A DNA stretch of 64,000 nucleotides from GCA-2717185 sp964474755 (GCA_964474755.1 CAYYUG010000001.1:95302-159301); one strand, 5' to 3'; shown: positions 45,498 to 54,335, counted from the stretch's first letter. The notes: generated by a model not told the origin, from the letters alone. Program-made: numbers and translations.

Positions 45498-46369
45498 CCG
45501 AACTCGACCTCGAACTCGACCATACCGGCGTCGCCGTCCGAAATCTCGATGTCGGCCAGGAAACTTACGAACGGTTGGGCTTCACCCTGACGGAGCGCAG
45601 CTTCCACTCCGGCTCGCGCACAGCCGGCAGCCCAGTCGAAAAGTGGGGATCGGGTAACCATTGCGCCATGTTCGAGCACGGTTATCTGGAAATCATCGGC
45701 ATCACCGACCCCAACCTGTACAGCTCAACCAAAGATTATTTGATGCGCTATGAAGGACAGCACATCATCGCCATCGGCAGCGGAGATGCCGACAAATCCT
45801 ATCCTATTCTGAACAGCCGCTTCGAAGGCATCACTCCGGCGGCCAAGCTGCAACGCGACGCGCCCTTCGGGCCGAATAACCAGGAAACCCGCCTGGCAGC
45901 CTTTCGCAACATTCATGTAGACCGGGAGAATTTCCCCGAGGCCAAACTCATCTTCATCGATCACCTAACCCGTGACGTGTTATGGCAACCGCACCTGATG
46001 AGCCACCCCAACGGGGCCATCGCCTTAGCAGAAGTCGCACTGTGCGTCGAGGATCTAGACGAGACCTGCAACCGCCTGTCCCAGCTGTTCGCCCAACAGC
46101 CAAAGGAGGTCATGCCTGGCGGCAAGGTCTTCAACCTGTCGCGTGGCAATGTCTACATCATCACCAAAACTCGGCTCAAGGAATGGGTCGGCATTACACC
46201 GCCCGCGATGCCCTACGTCGCAGGTTTCGGCGTCGCAGTTAAGGATCTCAATGCAACGCGAGATTTCCTCGTAGCGCGCAAAATTTCCTCCAAAAATCAC
46301 CCCTACCCGGCCATCTGGGTCGAGCCGCAATACACTTGCGGCCCAGTACTTACCTTCAGTCAGGCTTGA
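45494..46369 (+). CDS. VOC/glyoxalase-like domain protein
   Basis: 291 residues with two vicinal-oxygen-chelate-like halves (LDLELDHTGVAVRNLDVGQETYERLGF at the start in several short blocks; ALAEVALCVEDLDETCNRLSQLF in the second half), similar to the Glyoxalase_3 group. Candidate metal ligands are the first histidine (DHTGV) and acidic residues in HGYLEIIG. No catalytic function can be assigned; relatives act as isomerases, dioxygenases or epimerases. It is translationally coupled to the acyl-CoA ligase and so belongs to the same pathway, perhaps acting on a CoA ester or the free acid. Confidence 0.82.
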   Translation: MTELDLELDHTGVAVRNLDVGQETYERLGFTLTERSFHSGSRTAGSPVEKWGSGNHCAMFEHGYLEIIGITDPNLYSSTKDYLMRYEGQHIIAIGSGDADKSYPILNSRFEGITPAAKLQRDAPFGPNNQETRLAAFRNIHVDRENFPEAKLIFIDHLTRDVLWQPHLMSHPNGAIALAEVALCVEDLDETCNRLSQLFAQQPKEVMPGGKVFNLSRGNVYIITKTRLKEWVGITPPAMPYVAGFGVAVKDLNATRDFLVARKISSKNHPYPAIWVEPQYTCGPVLTFSQA

Positions 46370-46396
46370 TAAACAAAACCAAGAAAGAGAAACGAT

Positions 46397-47404
46397 ATGC
46401 GCGCAGCGGTTATTCACGAGCATGGTGGTCCGGAAAACCTGGTCTATGAGGAGAACTTTCCCGACCCGGAATGCGGTCCCGACGATATCGTCGTGCGCGT
46501 CAAGGCCTCGTCGCTGAACTATCACGACATCTTCACCCGCCGCGGCATGCCGGGTATCCAGTTGAACATGCCGGTGATCCCAGGCCTAGACGTCGCAGGT
46601 GAAATTGCGGAAGTGGGTGCCGGTGTGTCCAATTGGTCGGTCGGCGACCGGGTCCTGATCGATCCACGTAACCGGGTCGAAGGCGGGTTAATGGGTGAGA
46701 CCACGCATGGCGGCCTGGCCGAATATTGCCGCGCCCGGGCTCATCAAATGGTCCGCATGCCGGACGGCGTGACTTTCGAGGAAGCGGCTAGCCTCCCCGT
46801 CGCCTACGGCACCGCGCATCGCATGATGGTGACGCAGGGCAAGATCAGCGACGGTGAACGTTGCCTTGTCCTCGGCGCCAGCGGCGGCGTCGGTACCGGT
46901 TGCGTCTTATTGGCCAAGATGTTCGGCGCGCAAGTTATCGTCTGCGCCAGCACCGAGGACAAGATCGAGCGCCTCAAGGAGTTCGGCGCCGACGACGGTA
47001 TCAACTACGTCGACGATGCCTTCGAGAAAGAAGTTTGGAAGCGCTTCACAAAACCGACGCGCTACAGCTATGACGGCGGCGTCGACATGGTGGTCAACTT
47101 TACCGGCGGCGACACCTGGGTACCGTCGCTGAAATGTCTGCGCAAGGGCGGCCGGATGATGACCTGCGGCGCTACCGCCGGTTTCGATCCACAAACCGAT
47201 ATCCGCTACATCTGGACCTTCGAACTGCAAATACTCGGTTCCAACAGCTGGGAACGCGAGGACTTAGAACAGTTGATGCAGTATATCCAGGAAGACCGAA
47301 TGCACCCGGTGATTGATCGCAGCTTTCCACTCACCGAATCCCGCGAAGCGCTGCGCCTTTTGGAAGACCGCGAGGTCTTCGGCAAGGTTGTCGTTTGCCC
47401 CTAA
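46397..47404 (+). CDS. NADPH:quinone oxidoreductase-like MDR protein
   Basis: 335 residues of the medium-chain dehydrogenase/reductase superfamily. An N-terminal GroES-like domain (AVIHEHGGPENLVYEE) with SSLNYHDIFTRRGMPG, and a Rossmann domain with GASGGVGTGCVLLAKM. The four structural-zinc cysteines of alcohol dehydrogenases are absent and no GHE zinc motif is seen, as in zinc-free quinone oxidoreductases and enoyl reductases. Role may be reduction of an enone or enoyl-CoA intermediate made by the neighbouring genes. 27 bases after the VOC gene with AAGAGA upstream. Confidence 0.9.
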   Translation: MRAAVIHEHGGPENLVYEENFPDPECGPDDIVVRVKASSLNYHDIFTRRGMPGIQLNMPVIPGLDVAGEIAEVGAGVSNWSVGDRVLIDPRNRVEGGLMGETTHGGLAEYCRARAHQMVRMPDGVTFEEAASLPVAYGTAHRMMVTQGKISDGERCLVLGASGGVGTGCVLLAKMFGAQVIVCASTEDKIERLKEFGADDGINYVDDAFEKEVWKRFTKPTRYSYDGGVDMVVNFTGGDTWVPSLKCLRKGGRMMTCGATAGFDPQTDIRYIWTFELQILGSNSWEREDLEQLMQYIQEDRMHPVIDRSFPLTESREALRLLEDREVFGKVVVCP

Positions 47405-47423
47405 CTATAGAGAACATAACGAT

Positions 47424-47843
47424 ATGAACGATCCGTTGAGCAAAGAGGAAATCCAGGCGCTTTTGAACAACTCACCCTTCATCTCCTTTATGAATTTAAA
47501 GGTCGAGACGCTGGATCCAGACACGGATACCCTCGTCATGCGCATGCCGATGCGTCCGGAATTTGAACGGCGCGCCGGTACCGGCCAGTGGCATGGTGGA
47601 CCAATTGCCTCGCTGATCGACACCGTCGGCGACTACGCCGTCGTTATGAAGGTCGGTGCCGGCGTACCAACCGTCAATTTCCGCACCGACTATCTACGTC
47701 CGGGAATCAACACCGATTTGATTGCCACCGCTAAGGTCCGCCGCGCCGGGCGATCAATCGCCGTCGTTGATATCGACGTGCATGATGAAAATGGCAAACT
47801 GCTCGCGGTCGGTCGCGGCACCTACGTCCCACAAGCCGGCTAG
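47424..47843 (+). CDS. PaaI-type hotdog thioesterase
   Basis: 139 residues from the ATG at 47424. Hotdog fold with the conserved WHGGPIASLIDTVGDYAV helix (active-site aspartate or glutamate region) and FRTDYLRPG. Family members release CoA from hydroxyphenylacetyl-CoA or similar aryl/acyl thioesters. It closes the accessory operon that contains an acyl-CoA ligase, giving a ligase-to-thioesterase pathway in which intermediates are processed as CoA esters. Its TAG shares a CTAG tetramer with the stop of the convergent DUF2155 gene. Confidence 0.9.
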   Translation: MNDPLSKEEIQALLNNSPFISFMNLKVETLDPDTDTLVMRMPMRPEFERRAGTGQWHGGPIASLIDTVGDYAVVMKVGAGVPTVNFRTDYLRPGINTDLIATAKVRRAGRSIAVVDIDVHDENGKLLAVGRGTYVPQAG

Positions 47844-48232
47844 CGGCCCTTCTCAGTTTCAACCTTAACGGTCCTTTTGCATTCGAGGACCCAAACATCA
47901 TAGACAGGATGCTCGAGTGCTGAGAGCGCCGGGCTGGAGGAAAACATCCAACCTGTGAACAGTTCGGTTACCGGCTCTTCTGGCCGTTTCTCCATGACTT
48001 TGAGGAAGACAGCCGACTCCGGTGGCTCCTCCGGCGGTGTCCGGTCGCAGCTTTTGACCGTAATCTCTAGGGTCCCAAACCGCGCTGTGGCACCCAGTAA
48101 AGCTTGAAAGGTCGACACGCGCGCGGTCACCTTGTCCAGACCCTGCATGATTACTAGATCGCCCGGAAAAGCATCAACTCGATGTGCGACGAGTAGCAAT
48201 AGGCAAACGGTGGCTCCAAACAATTTTTTCAT
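47840..48232 (-). CDS. DUF2155 family exported protein
   Basis: 130 residues. Signal peptide (KKLFGATVCLLLLVAHRVDA, cleavage near residue 21) followed by a small beta-rich domain: ALDKVT-like opening, ARFGTLEITVKSCDRTPPEEPPESAVFLKV, LFTGWMFSSSPALSALEHPVYDVWVLEC. The two conserved cysteines (about C62 and C117) may form a disulfide. It is widespread in alphaproteobacteria next to NDUFA12 and aat, with no known function. It ends within the stop of the preceding convergent thioesterase gene, which marks the right border of the accessory module. Confidence 0.9.
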   Translation of the reverse strand: MKKLFGATVCLLLLVAHRVDAFPGDLVIMQGLDKVTARVSTFQALLGATARFGTLEITVKSCDRTPPEEPPESAVFLKVMEKRPEEPVTELFTGWMFSSSPALSALEHPVYDVWVLECKRTVKVETEKGR

Positions 48233-48326
48233 GATGTCATAATTTAAGGTCTACAGATGACAACCTCACGGCAGATAAGTTAGCTCCCAACCGCTGCGCT
48301 TCTGCACGTAGTACGACTTTCTCCAG

Positions 48327-48450
48327 CTATGCCTCAACAATGATGGCGTCCTGCACATACTCGAAGGCGTCGCCCGTCAAGAAGAAAAAAAAGCTGTGCG
48401 AACGACAAGATAGCCGCACCAACAAGGATGGGAACCGCATCGCGGTTCAT
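48327..48450 (-). pseudogene. Possible remnant of mlaD
   Basis: Thirteen bases after the NDUFA12-family stop, an ATG at 48450 opens MNRDAVPILVGAAILSFAQLF, which resembles the start of alphaproteobacterial MlaD (MNRNAVETLVGAAVL, a signal-anchor). An eight-T run then allows a frame change and the reading ends after VQDAIIVEA (stop 48329-48327). Full MlaD is about 150 residues, so most is missing. mlaD commonly lies between NDUFA12 and DUF2155 in relatives, which supports the call; similarity is short, so confidence is low. Confidence 0.4.
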
Positions 48451-48463
48451 GACCGAGTGTCGC

Positions 48464-48817
48464 CTATTCCGGCTTCCACGCTTCGTAATCTCCGGTGGCA
48501 CTTGCACGTTTCCCACCACGCAATGTATGCCCGACTGGGCGATAGGCCTCCGGCGTTCCAGTCAGGTTGGGTGAATGCGGCTTTTGCCAATCCTGGTTAC
48601 GAGAGCCATCCGGAATGTCGTCAATCGTATAGTGAAGCCAGGCATTCCATTCCGGCGGCACCTTGCTTGCTTCGTCATCTCCTTCATATACGACCCAACG
48701 CTTGCGGCGACCATTTGGTGCCACCTTGCGATCCTGGTAATACTGATTGCCGAATTCGTCGGTGCCGACGCCTTCCCCCCTCAGTTTGGTGATCAAGCGG
48801 GTGATCGCGGTCGTCAT
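48464..48817 (-). CDS. NADH:ubiquinone oxidoreductase accessory subunit, NDUFA12 family
   Basis: 117 codons including the stop from the ATG at 48817 (GGAGA upstream); the frame opens further upstream without similarity. Family features: VGTDEFGNQYYQDRK, RRKRWVVYEG, VPPEWNAWLHYT and the proline-rich tail KPHSPNLTGTPEAYRP. This is the alphaproteobacterial homologue of the mitochondrial complex I subunit NDUFA12 (B17.2) and its assembly factor; found only in alphaproteobacteria and mitochondria, which supports the organism assignment. It belongs to the DUF2155 gene block. Confidence 0.95.
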   Translation of the reverse strand: MTTAITRLITKLRGEGVGTDEFGNQYYQDRKVAPNGRRKRWVVYEGDDEASKVPPEWNAWLHYTIDDIPDGSRNQDWQKPHSPNLTGTPEAYRPVGHTLRGGKRASATGDYEAWKPE

Positions 48818-48901
48818 AATCGTAAGCTCTCCTTCTGCGCCGCCTGGAGCAGCGGGACTATGACACTTGCCGCTTTCAGCGTCCAGCCTATCACCAACCA
48901 C

Positions 48902-49221
48902 AGAGAATATCCCTAGACTTCTCGAATTTACTATAATTTTTGCCTAATTCGATTTACTCGACGATCATGTTCAGCAAAAAGATATTACAATATTTATCCC
49001 CTGAAGCCCAAATAACCACAAAATCTATTGCAATACTCAATAGATTGTGGCGAAATGCTGTTGGTCCCATACATATGGTGCCGCGTGGCGGGAAAACTTG
49101 CTATTGCTGCTATATTTGGGCACCGGGACATGGTTTGGGGAGGTCAGGGGCAAGCTAGATGCATTGCGACAACTGGCCCAAAAGGATGAATTAATAAAGA
49201 CAAGGCCAGGGAAGAGCAGAA
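48902..49221. other. Intergenic region upstream of nrdJ
   Basis: 320 bases. No cobalamin-riboswitch B12-box was recognised despite the B12 dependence of the downstream enzyme. The main structure is the inverted repeat at 49016-49050 described separately. The segment 48937-49000 is very AT-rich and may contain the promoter. Confidence 0.5.
49016..49050 (+). promoter_or_regulatory. Inverted repeat upstream of nrdJ, candidate operator
   Basis: Arms CCACAAAATCTATTG and CAATAGATTGTGG pair over 13 bases with a two-base bulge and a seven-base spacer (CAATACT). It lies 172 bases before the nrdJ start and is not followed by a T-run, so it is not a typical terminator. It could be a repressor site (NrdR boxes are AT-rich dyads, but this one does not match their consensus closely) or an RNA hairpin in the leader. 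Confidence 0.5.
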
Positions 49222-52200
49222 ATGCGCATCGAACGCCGATTCACTGTTGAAGGACAATCCGCATACACCGGGGTCGAATTCCGGAAGACGACCAGTGAAA
49301 TTCGCAATCCCGATGGTTCCATCGTGTTCCGTATGGAGGATATAGACGTCCCTGCAGGTTGGAGCCAAGTTGCCTGTGACGTACTCGCACAAAAATATTT
49401 TCGCAAGGCCGGCGTCCCCGCACAGCTGAAGAAGATTGAAGAGAATAGCGTCCCCTCCTCGCTATGGCGCAGTACCGCCGATGAGGATGCCCTGGCCGAG
49501 CTGCCAGAAGAAGAACGCTATGGCGGCGAAATGAGCAGCACGCAAGTATTTGATCGCATCGCTGGTACTTGGGCATACTGGGGTTGGAGAGGCGGCTATT
49601 TCGATAGCGAAGCAGATGCGCTGGCCTATTTTGACGAAATGCGGCACATGTTGGCACGCCAAGTCGCTGCACCAAACTCACCACAATGGTTTAACACGGG
49701 TTTAAACTGGGCCTACGGCATAGACGGCCCACCACAAGGCCACCATTTTGTTGATTTCGAAACCGGCCGGCTGACCCGGGCCAAGTCCGCCTACGAACAT
49801 CCGCAACCACACGCCTGCTTCATCCAGTCGGTCGACGACGACCTGGTTAATGACGGCGGTATTATGGACCTGTGGGTCCGCGAAGCCCGCCTATTTAAAT
49901 ACGGTTCCGGCACCGGCAGCAACTTCTCCAGCATCCGCGCCGAAGGTGAGCCTCTTTCAGGCGGTGGAAAGTCCTCCGGCCTCATGAGTTTTCTCAAGAT
50001 CGGCGACCGCGCAGCCGGCGCGATCAAGTCTGGAGGTACTACACGGCGCGCAGCCAAAATGGTCATCGTCGATATTGACCATCCAGATATCGAGGACTTC
50101 ATCAACTGGAAAATGCTCGAAGAGCACAAAGTTGCTGCGCTGGTCACCGGCTCACGCATCAACAATCGCTGCCTTGGTGCGGTCATGGATGCTTGCCAGG
50201 AAGGTGAGGACCCCACGCGCTTTGATCCAAAGACGAACGCGGCGCTGAAAACAGCAATTCTCACCGCGCGCAAACATGATGTTTCCGAGAATTACATCCA
50301 AAGGATCATCCAATTCGCGCGCCAAGGCTACACCACCGTCGAGTTTGAAACCTACGATACAGATTGGGATTCGGATGCCTATCTGACGGTCGCCGGACAG
50401 AACTCCAATAACTCGGTGCGTGTCACCAATGATTTTCTTGCCGCGGTCCGTGACGACAAGGATTGGGACTTGGTCAACCGAAAGAACGGCGAAGTGGCGA
50501 AGACCGTCCGCGCCCGCAATTTATGGGACCAAATCTCCTACGCCGCGTGGTCTTCCGCTGATCCGGGCCTGCAGTTTGATACCACGATCAACGAATGGCA
50601 CACCTGTCCGAATTCCGGTCGCATCAACGCCTCTAACCCGTGTTCGGAGTACATGTTCCTGGACGATACGGCGTGCAACCTAGCTTCAATCAACTTGATG
50701 GCGCTGCAGCACGAAAAAGGCGGCATCGATATACCGATGTTCGAGCACGCAGTGCGGTTGTGGACGATTACCTTGGAAATTGCAGTGTTGATGGCGCAAT
50801 TCCCCTCCAAGGAAATCGCGCAACGCTCCTACGACTACCGCACGCTCGGCCTCGGCTACGCCAATATAGGCGGCCTGCTGATGGGCTCCGGCCTACCCTA
50901 TGACAGCGACCAGAGCCGCGCTCTGTGCGGCGCAATCACCGCATTGATGACTGGCGTTGCCTACGCAACCTCGGCAGAGATGGCCGAAGAGCTGGGAACA
51001 TTTCCGGAATATGATCACAACGCGGAACCAATGCTGCGGGTTATCCGCAACCATCGCCAGGCCGCACACGGCCACAATTCGGGCTACGAAGATTTGACCG
51101 TGACACCGGTACCGCTTGACCACTCGGTCTGCCCGGAACCGACACTCGCCAAAGCAGCAGCCAAATCGTGGGATCGAGCCCTTGAATTGGGCGAGAAGCA
51201 CGGCTTCCGCAATGCCCAAACTACGGTCATCGCTCCGACAGGCACGATTGGCCTTGTCATGGATTGCGACACAACGGGAATCGAGCCGGATTTTGCCCTG
51301 GTCAAGTTCAAGAAGCTCGCTGGCGGCGGCTATTTTAAGATTATCAACCGCACCGTCCCCGACGCGCTGCGCACTCTGAGGTATGACGAGCAGGAAATTG
51401 AAGCGATCGTCTCTTACGCGGTTGGGTTCGGCAGCCTAACTAACGCCCCGGCGATCAACCACGAGAGCCTGGCCAAAAAAGGTTTCACGGGCGAGACGAT
51501 AGAGATCATCGAAGCCACTTTAGCCGATGCATTCGACATCAAATTTGCATTCAACAAATGGACCCTTGGCGAGAAATTTTGCACCGAGACGTTAGGCTTT
51601 GACTTGGAACAACTCGACGATCTCAGCTTCAATATGCTGCATGCGCTCGGCTTCAGTGCGGCGGAAATCGAAGCGGCGAACACTCATTGCTGCGGCGCTA
51701 TGACCTTGGAGGGCGCACCACATTTGAAAGAAGAGCATCTGCCGGTCTTCGATTGTGCCAATCCGTGCGGCCGGATAGGCAAACGCTACCTTTCCGCTGA
51801 AAGCCACATACGTATGCTAGCCGCCGCTCAGCCCTTCATCACCGGTGCGATTTCGAAAACCATTAATATGCCGAATGATGCAACGGTTGAGGACTGCAAG
51901 GATGCCTATGAACTGTCCTGGCGCTTGTGCCTGAAGGCAAACGCGCTGTATCGCGATGGCTCCAAGCTGAGCCAGCCGTTGCAAGCCGCCTTGTTGGATG
52001 ATGAGCAACCGCTAGCGGAAGAAGTGGCGGATGCACCCCGCGCAGCAGCAGCTCCTATCGCCGCGGAGCGCATCGTTGAACGGATCGTGGAGCGCGCGAT
52101 TAGCGAACGCCGCCGATTGCCGAGTCGCCGTAAAGGCTACACCCAAAAGGCAGTTGTTGGTGGACACAAGGTTTACCTGCGCACTGGCGAATACGAGGAT

Positions 52201-52872
52201 GGCAAGCTCGGCGAGATTTTCATCGACATGCATAAGGAGGGTGCGGCCTTCCGCTCCTTGATGAACAACTTCGCCATCGCGATTTCTATCGGCCTACAGT
52301 ATGGCGTACCACTGGAAGAGTATGTCGAAGCCTTCACCTTTACCCGCTTCGAGCCGTCAGGCATGGTCGAAGGCAACGACGCAATCAAAATGGCGACGTC
52401 GGTATTGGATTACATCTTCCGCGAGGTTGCGGTCAGCTATCTCGGTCGTAACGACCTATCACACGCCCAACCCGAAGACATCCTGCCGGATAGCTTGGGT
52501 AACGGTGAAAAGGAAGGCGAGTTACCCCACGACCCGGCGCGGACTATCGCAGCAATCCAGAAAGTCGCTAGCACTGGTTTTGTCCGCTCTTCCAACTTGT
52601 TGGTGATAACTGGCGGGGGGAAGGGAAATGGGGCAGCGCCAGCGGAAACGGCGAACGGCCTTCAGTCTGCCACCGGCAAGAGCGCAGTAGCAGCGGTCAC
52701 CGTTAGCGAAACCGTCGTCTCAGAAGTCGACGAAGCACTCGAGCGGGTGCGTGAAGCAAGAGCTAAGGGATATGAAGGCGATGCTTGCGGTGAATGTGGG
52801 AACTTTACCCTGGTGCGAAATGGAACCTGCATGAAATGCGTCACCTGTGGTGCAACAAGCGGTTGCTCATGA
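49222..52872 (+). CDS. nrdJ: Adenosylcobalamin-dependent ribonucleotide reductase (class II)
   Basis: 1216 residues. Makes deoxyribonucleotides with adenosylcobalamin as radical source, in air or without it. Landmarks: SPQWFNTGLNWAYG, KYGSGTGSNFSSIRAEGE, NPCSEYMFLDDTACNLASIN (catalytic cysteine region), and NCDTTGIEPDF-like VMDCDTTGIEPDFALVKF. The C-terminal extension includes a second conserved domain (after residue 950) and ends in a zinc-type CxxC cluster GDACGECGNF, MKCVTCGATSGCS, with the swinging redox cysteines. Length agrees with the long alphaproteobacterial NrdJ. Upstream AGGGAAGAG is the ribosome-binding site. A strong terminator follows. Confidence 0.96.
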   Translation: MRIERRFTVEGQSAYTGVEFRKTTSEIRNPDGSIVFRMEDIDVPAGWSQVACDVLAQKYFRKAGVPAQLKKIEENSVPSSLWRSTADEDALAELPEEERYGGEMSSTQVFDRIAGTWAYWGWRGGYFDSEADALAYFDEMRHMLARQVAAPNSPQWFNTGLNWAYGIDGPPQGHHFVDFETGRLTRAKSAYEHPQPHACFIQSVDDDLVNDGGIMDLWVREARLFKYGSGTGSNFSSIRAEGEPLSGGGKSSGLMSFLKIGDRAAGAIKSGGTTRRAAKMVIVDIDHPDIEDFINWKMLEEHKVAALVTGSRINNRCLGAVMDACQEGEDPTRFDPKTNAALKTAILTARKHDVSENYIQRIIQFARQGYTTVEFETYDTDWDSDAYLTVAGQNSNNSVRVTNDFLAAVRDDKDWDLVNRKNGEVAKTVRARNLWDQISYAAWSSADPGLQFDTTINEWHTCPNSGRINASNPCSEYMFLDDTACNLASINLMALQHEKGGIDIPMFEHAVRLWTITLEIAVLMAQFPSKEIAQRSYDYRTLGLGYANIGGLLMGSGLPYDSDQSRALCGAITALMTGVAYATSAEMAEELGTFPEYDHNAEPMLRVIRNHRQAAHGHNSGYEDLTVTPVPLDHSVCPEPTLAKAAAKSWDRALELGEKHGFRNAQTTVIAPTGTIGLVMDCDTTGIEPDFALVKFKKLAGGGYFKIINRTVPDALRTLRYDEQEIEAIVSYAVGFGSLTNAPAINHESLAKKGFTGETIEIIEATLADAFDIKFAFNKWTLGEKFCTETLGFDLEQLDDLSFNMLHALGFSAAEIEAANTHCCGAMTLEGAPHLKEEHLPVFDCANPCGRIGKRYLSAESHIRMLAAAQPFITGAISKTINMPNDATVEDCKDAYELSWRLCLKANALYRDGSKLSQPLQAALLDDEQPLAEEVADAPRAAAAPIAAERIVERIVERAISERRRLPSRRKGYTQKAVVGGHKVYLRTGEYEDGKLGEIFIDMHKEGAAFRSLMNNFAIAISIGLQYGVPLEEYVEAFTFTRFEPSGMVEGNDAIKMATSVLDYIFREVAVSYLGRNDLSHAQPEDILPDSLGNGEKEGELPHDPARTIAAIQKVASTGFVRSSNLLVITGGGKGNGAAPAETANGLQSATGKSAVAAVTVSETVVSEVDEALERVREARAKGYEGDACGECGNFTLVRNGTCMKCVTCGATSGCS

Positions 52873-52910
52873 TGCGATGAGATTGGAATTTTAGAGCTCC
52901 CTGTGACCTT

Positions 52911-52942
52911 GGGGGTCGGCGTTACGCCACCCCCATTTTTTT
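52911..52942 (+). terminator. Rho-independent terminator of nrdJ
   Basis: Left arm GGGGGTCGGCG (52911-52921), loop TTA, right arm CGCCACCCCC (52925-52934), with one bulged C, followed by A and seven T (52936-52942). It begins 38 bases after the nrdJ stop. Confidence 0.85.
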
Positions 52943-53100
52943 GCCATCGCTTGGTCCCTTGAAAATCTGGGAAAATTCCTGCCTGTTAATGGCAGAAATA
53001 CATCTGCCCTCGCAAACGGTGCAGGCGCTAACAATTCAGAATTTCACGCGTGGTAAATGTAACTATCGATCAGGTGCACAATGGATTGGCCGCTGTCCGG

Positions 53101-54279
53101 CTAATCGAACACAAACTCTTGCGTCTTGTGTGCATCGATATAGTCCCAATCATAGGTGACACCGAGGCCGGGTCCATCCGGCACCAGAAGACAGCCATCG
53201 GCGGGTAAATCTTCCGGCTGATCGGAATACCCGCAATTGTACACCGGTGCGACCATGTTCGACATGCCCGGGCCGATCAACGCCATCTCGTAGAGATGAG
53301 TGTTTCGGATCGCTGACATGCAGAGCCGATGCGCTGGACCCACCGCATGGATTTGGATATCGAGGCCCAGGGCCTCGCAAAAATGTGCAATCTTCATCAC
53401 ACCGGTGATGCCCATATCGTATTCCGGGTCTGCGTGAATCATGTCGCAGCCACCCGCCAGCATAAAGGCGGCCTTCTGTTCCAAGCCCCGAACATGCTCA
53501 CTAACCAGCAGAGGAGTTTGAAGTTTCTCGCGCAGCCGTTGGTGGCCGTACGGCGACACAGATGAGTCTTTGTAGGGATCCTCATACCAGAAGCAGCCGA
53601 CCTCATCACAAACTCGGCCCAGCGCCAGTGCATCATTCCAGGTATCGAGCATGCAAGCCGGATCGATCATCAGTTTCATCTCGTCACCAATCCGTGCGCG
53701 CACGCCGCGCAGATTGCGCATCTCTCGTCGCACCTCGCCGTTCAGCCAGCCATGGATCTTAAATCCGTGAAAACCCGCCTCCTTGCACTGTTCGGCATAG
53801 TCAGCAAAGGCTTCCGGCGTCGCAAGGCCGCCTGGGCTTTCCTGACCACAATAGCTGCTAGCATAGGTCGGTAGACGGTCGCGGAAGCCGCCCAACATCG
53901 CCTTGATCGAAGTGCCACGCAACTTGCCGCACAGATCCCACAGTGCGATATCAAGCGGTCCATGGCCCATATGATCATAGGCACGAACCTCGCGTTTCAG
54001 GTCATCGTAGAGACGCTCCCGGTGCTCTGGGTCACGGCCGACCAGCAGCGGTGCCAACATACTCGCCTGGGCAAAGGTCGAGGGCGTGCCAACCCAGTTC
54101 ACAACGTATTCGCCGCGAACACCTTCATCCGTATTGATCATTACCGCAAAGCGTTTTGCCGTAAACCGTTCCCCTGACACAAAGGCCATGTTCCCGACAC
54201 CAGCCGCGGCCGTTTCCAAACCAATATTCTTGTTGATGAAGGCGAACTCTGTGAGCTTGACACGGATGATTTTTGCCAT
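53101..54279 (-). CDS. Enolase-superfamily enzyme (mandelate racemase/muconate lactonizing type)
   Basis: 392 residues from the ATG at 54279 (AAGGG upstream). The capping domain (residues 1-130) is followed by a TIM-barrel with the expected ligands and bases: GFKIHGW (KxK/H-like region), LMIDPACML (first Asp), WYEDPYKD (second Glu/Asp), and the HADPEYDMGIT barrel strand, ending with the QIHAVGPAHR histidine. Enzymes of this group dehydrate or epimerise hydroxy-acids (gluconate, mandelate, galactarate). No specificity can be read. It lies 56 bases downstream of the tetR gene and is probably co-transcribed with it. Confidence 0.9.
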   Translation of the reverse strand: MAKIIRVKLTEFAFINKNIGLETAAAGVGNMAFVSGERFTAKRFAVMINTDEGVRGEYVVNWVGTPSTFAQASMLAPLLVGRDPEHRERLYDDLKREVRAYDHMGHGPLDIALWDLCGKLRGTSIKAMLGGFRDRLPTYASSYCGQESPGGLATPEAFADYAEQCKEAGFHGFKIHGWLNGEVRREMRNLRGVRARIGDEMKLMIDPACMLDTWNDALALGRVCDEVGCFWYEDPYKDSSVSPYGHQRLREKLQTPLLVSEHVRGLEQKAAFMLAGGCDMIHADPEYDMGITGVMKIAHFCEALGLDIQIHAVGPAHRLCMSAIRNTHLYEMALIGPGMSNMVAPVYNCGYSDQPEDLPADGCLLVPDGPGLGVTYDWDYIDAHKTQEFVFD

Positions 54280-54335
54280 AATAGACCCTTCTGCTGCAAT
54301 GGGATCATTTCGTGCTCCCAACTAGAGCAAAGCGG

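Noticed and set aside
48902..49221. Cobalamin riboswitch before nrdJ
   Set aside because: No B12-box or long paired structure typical of the riboswitch was found.
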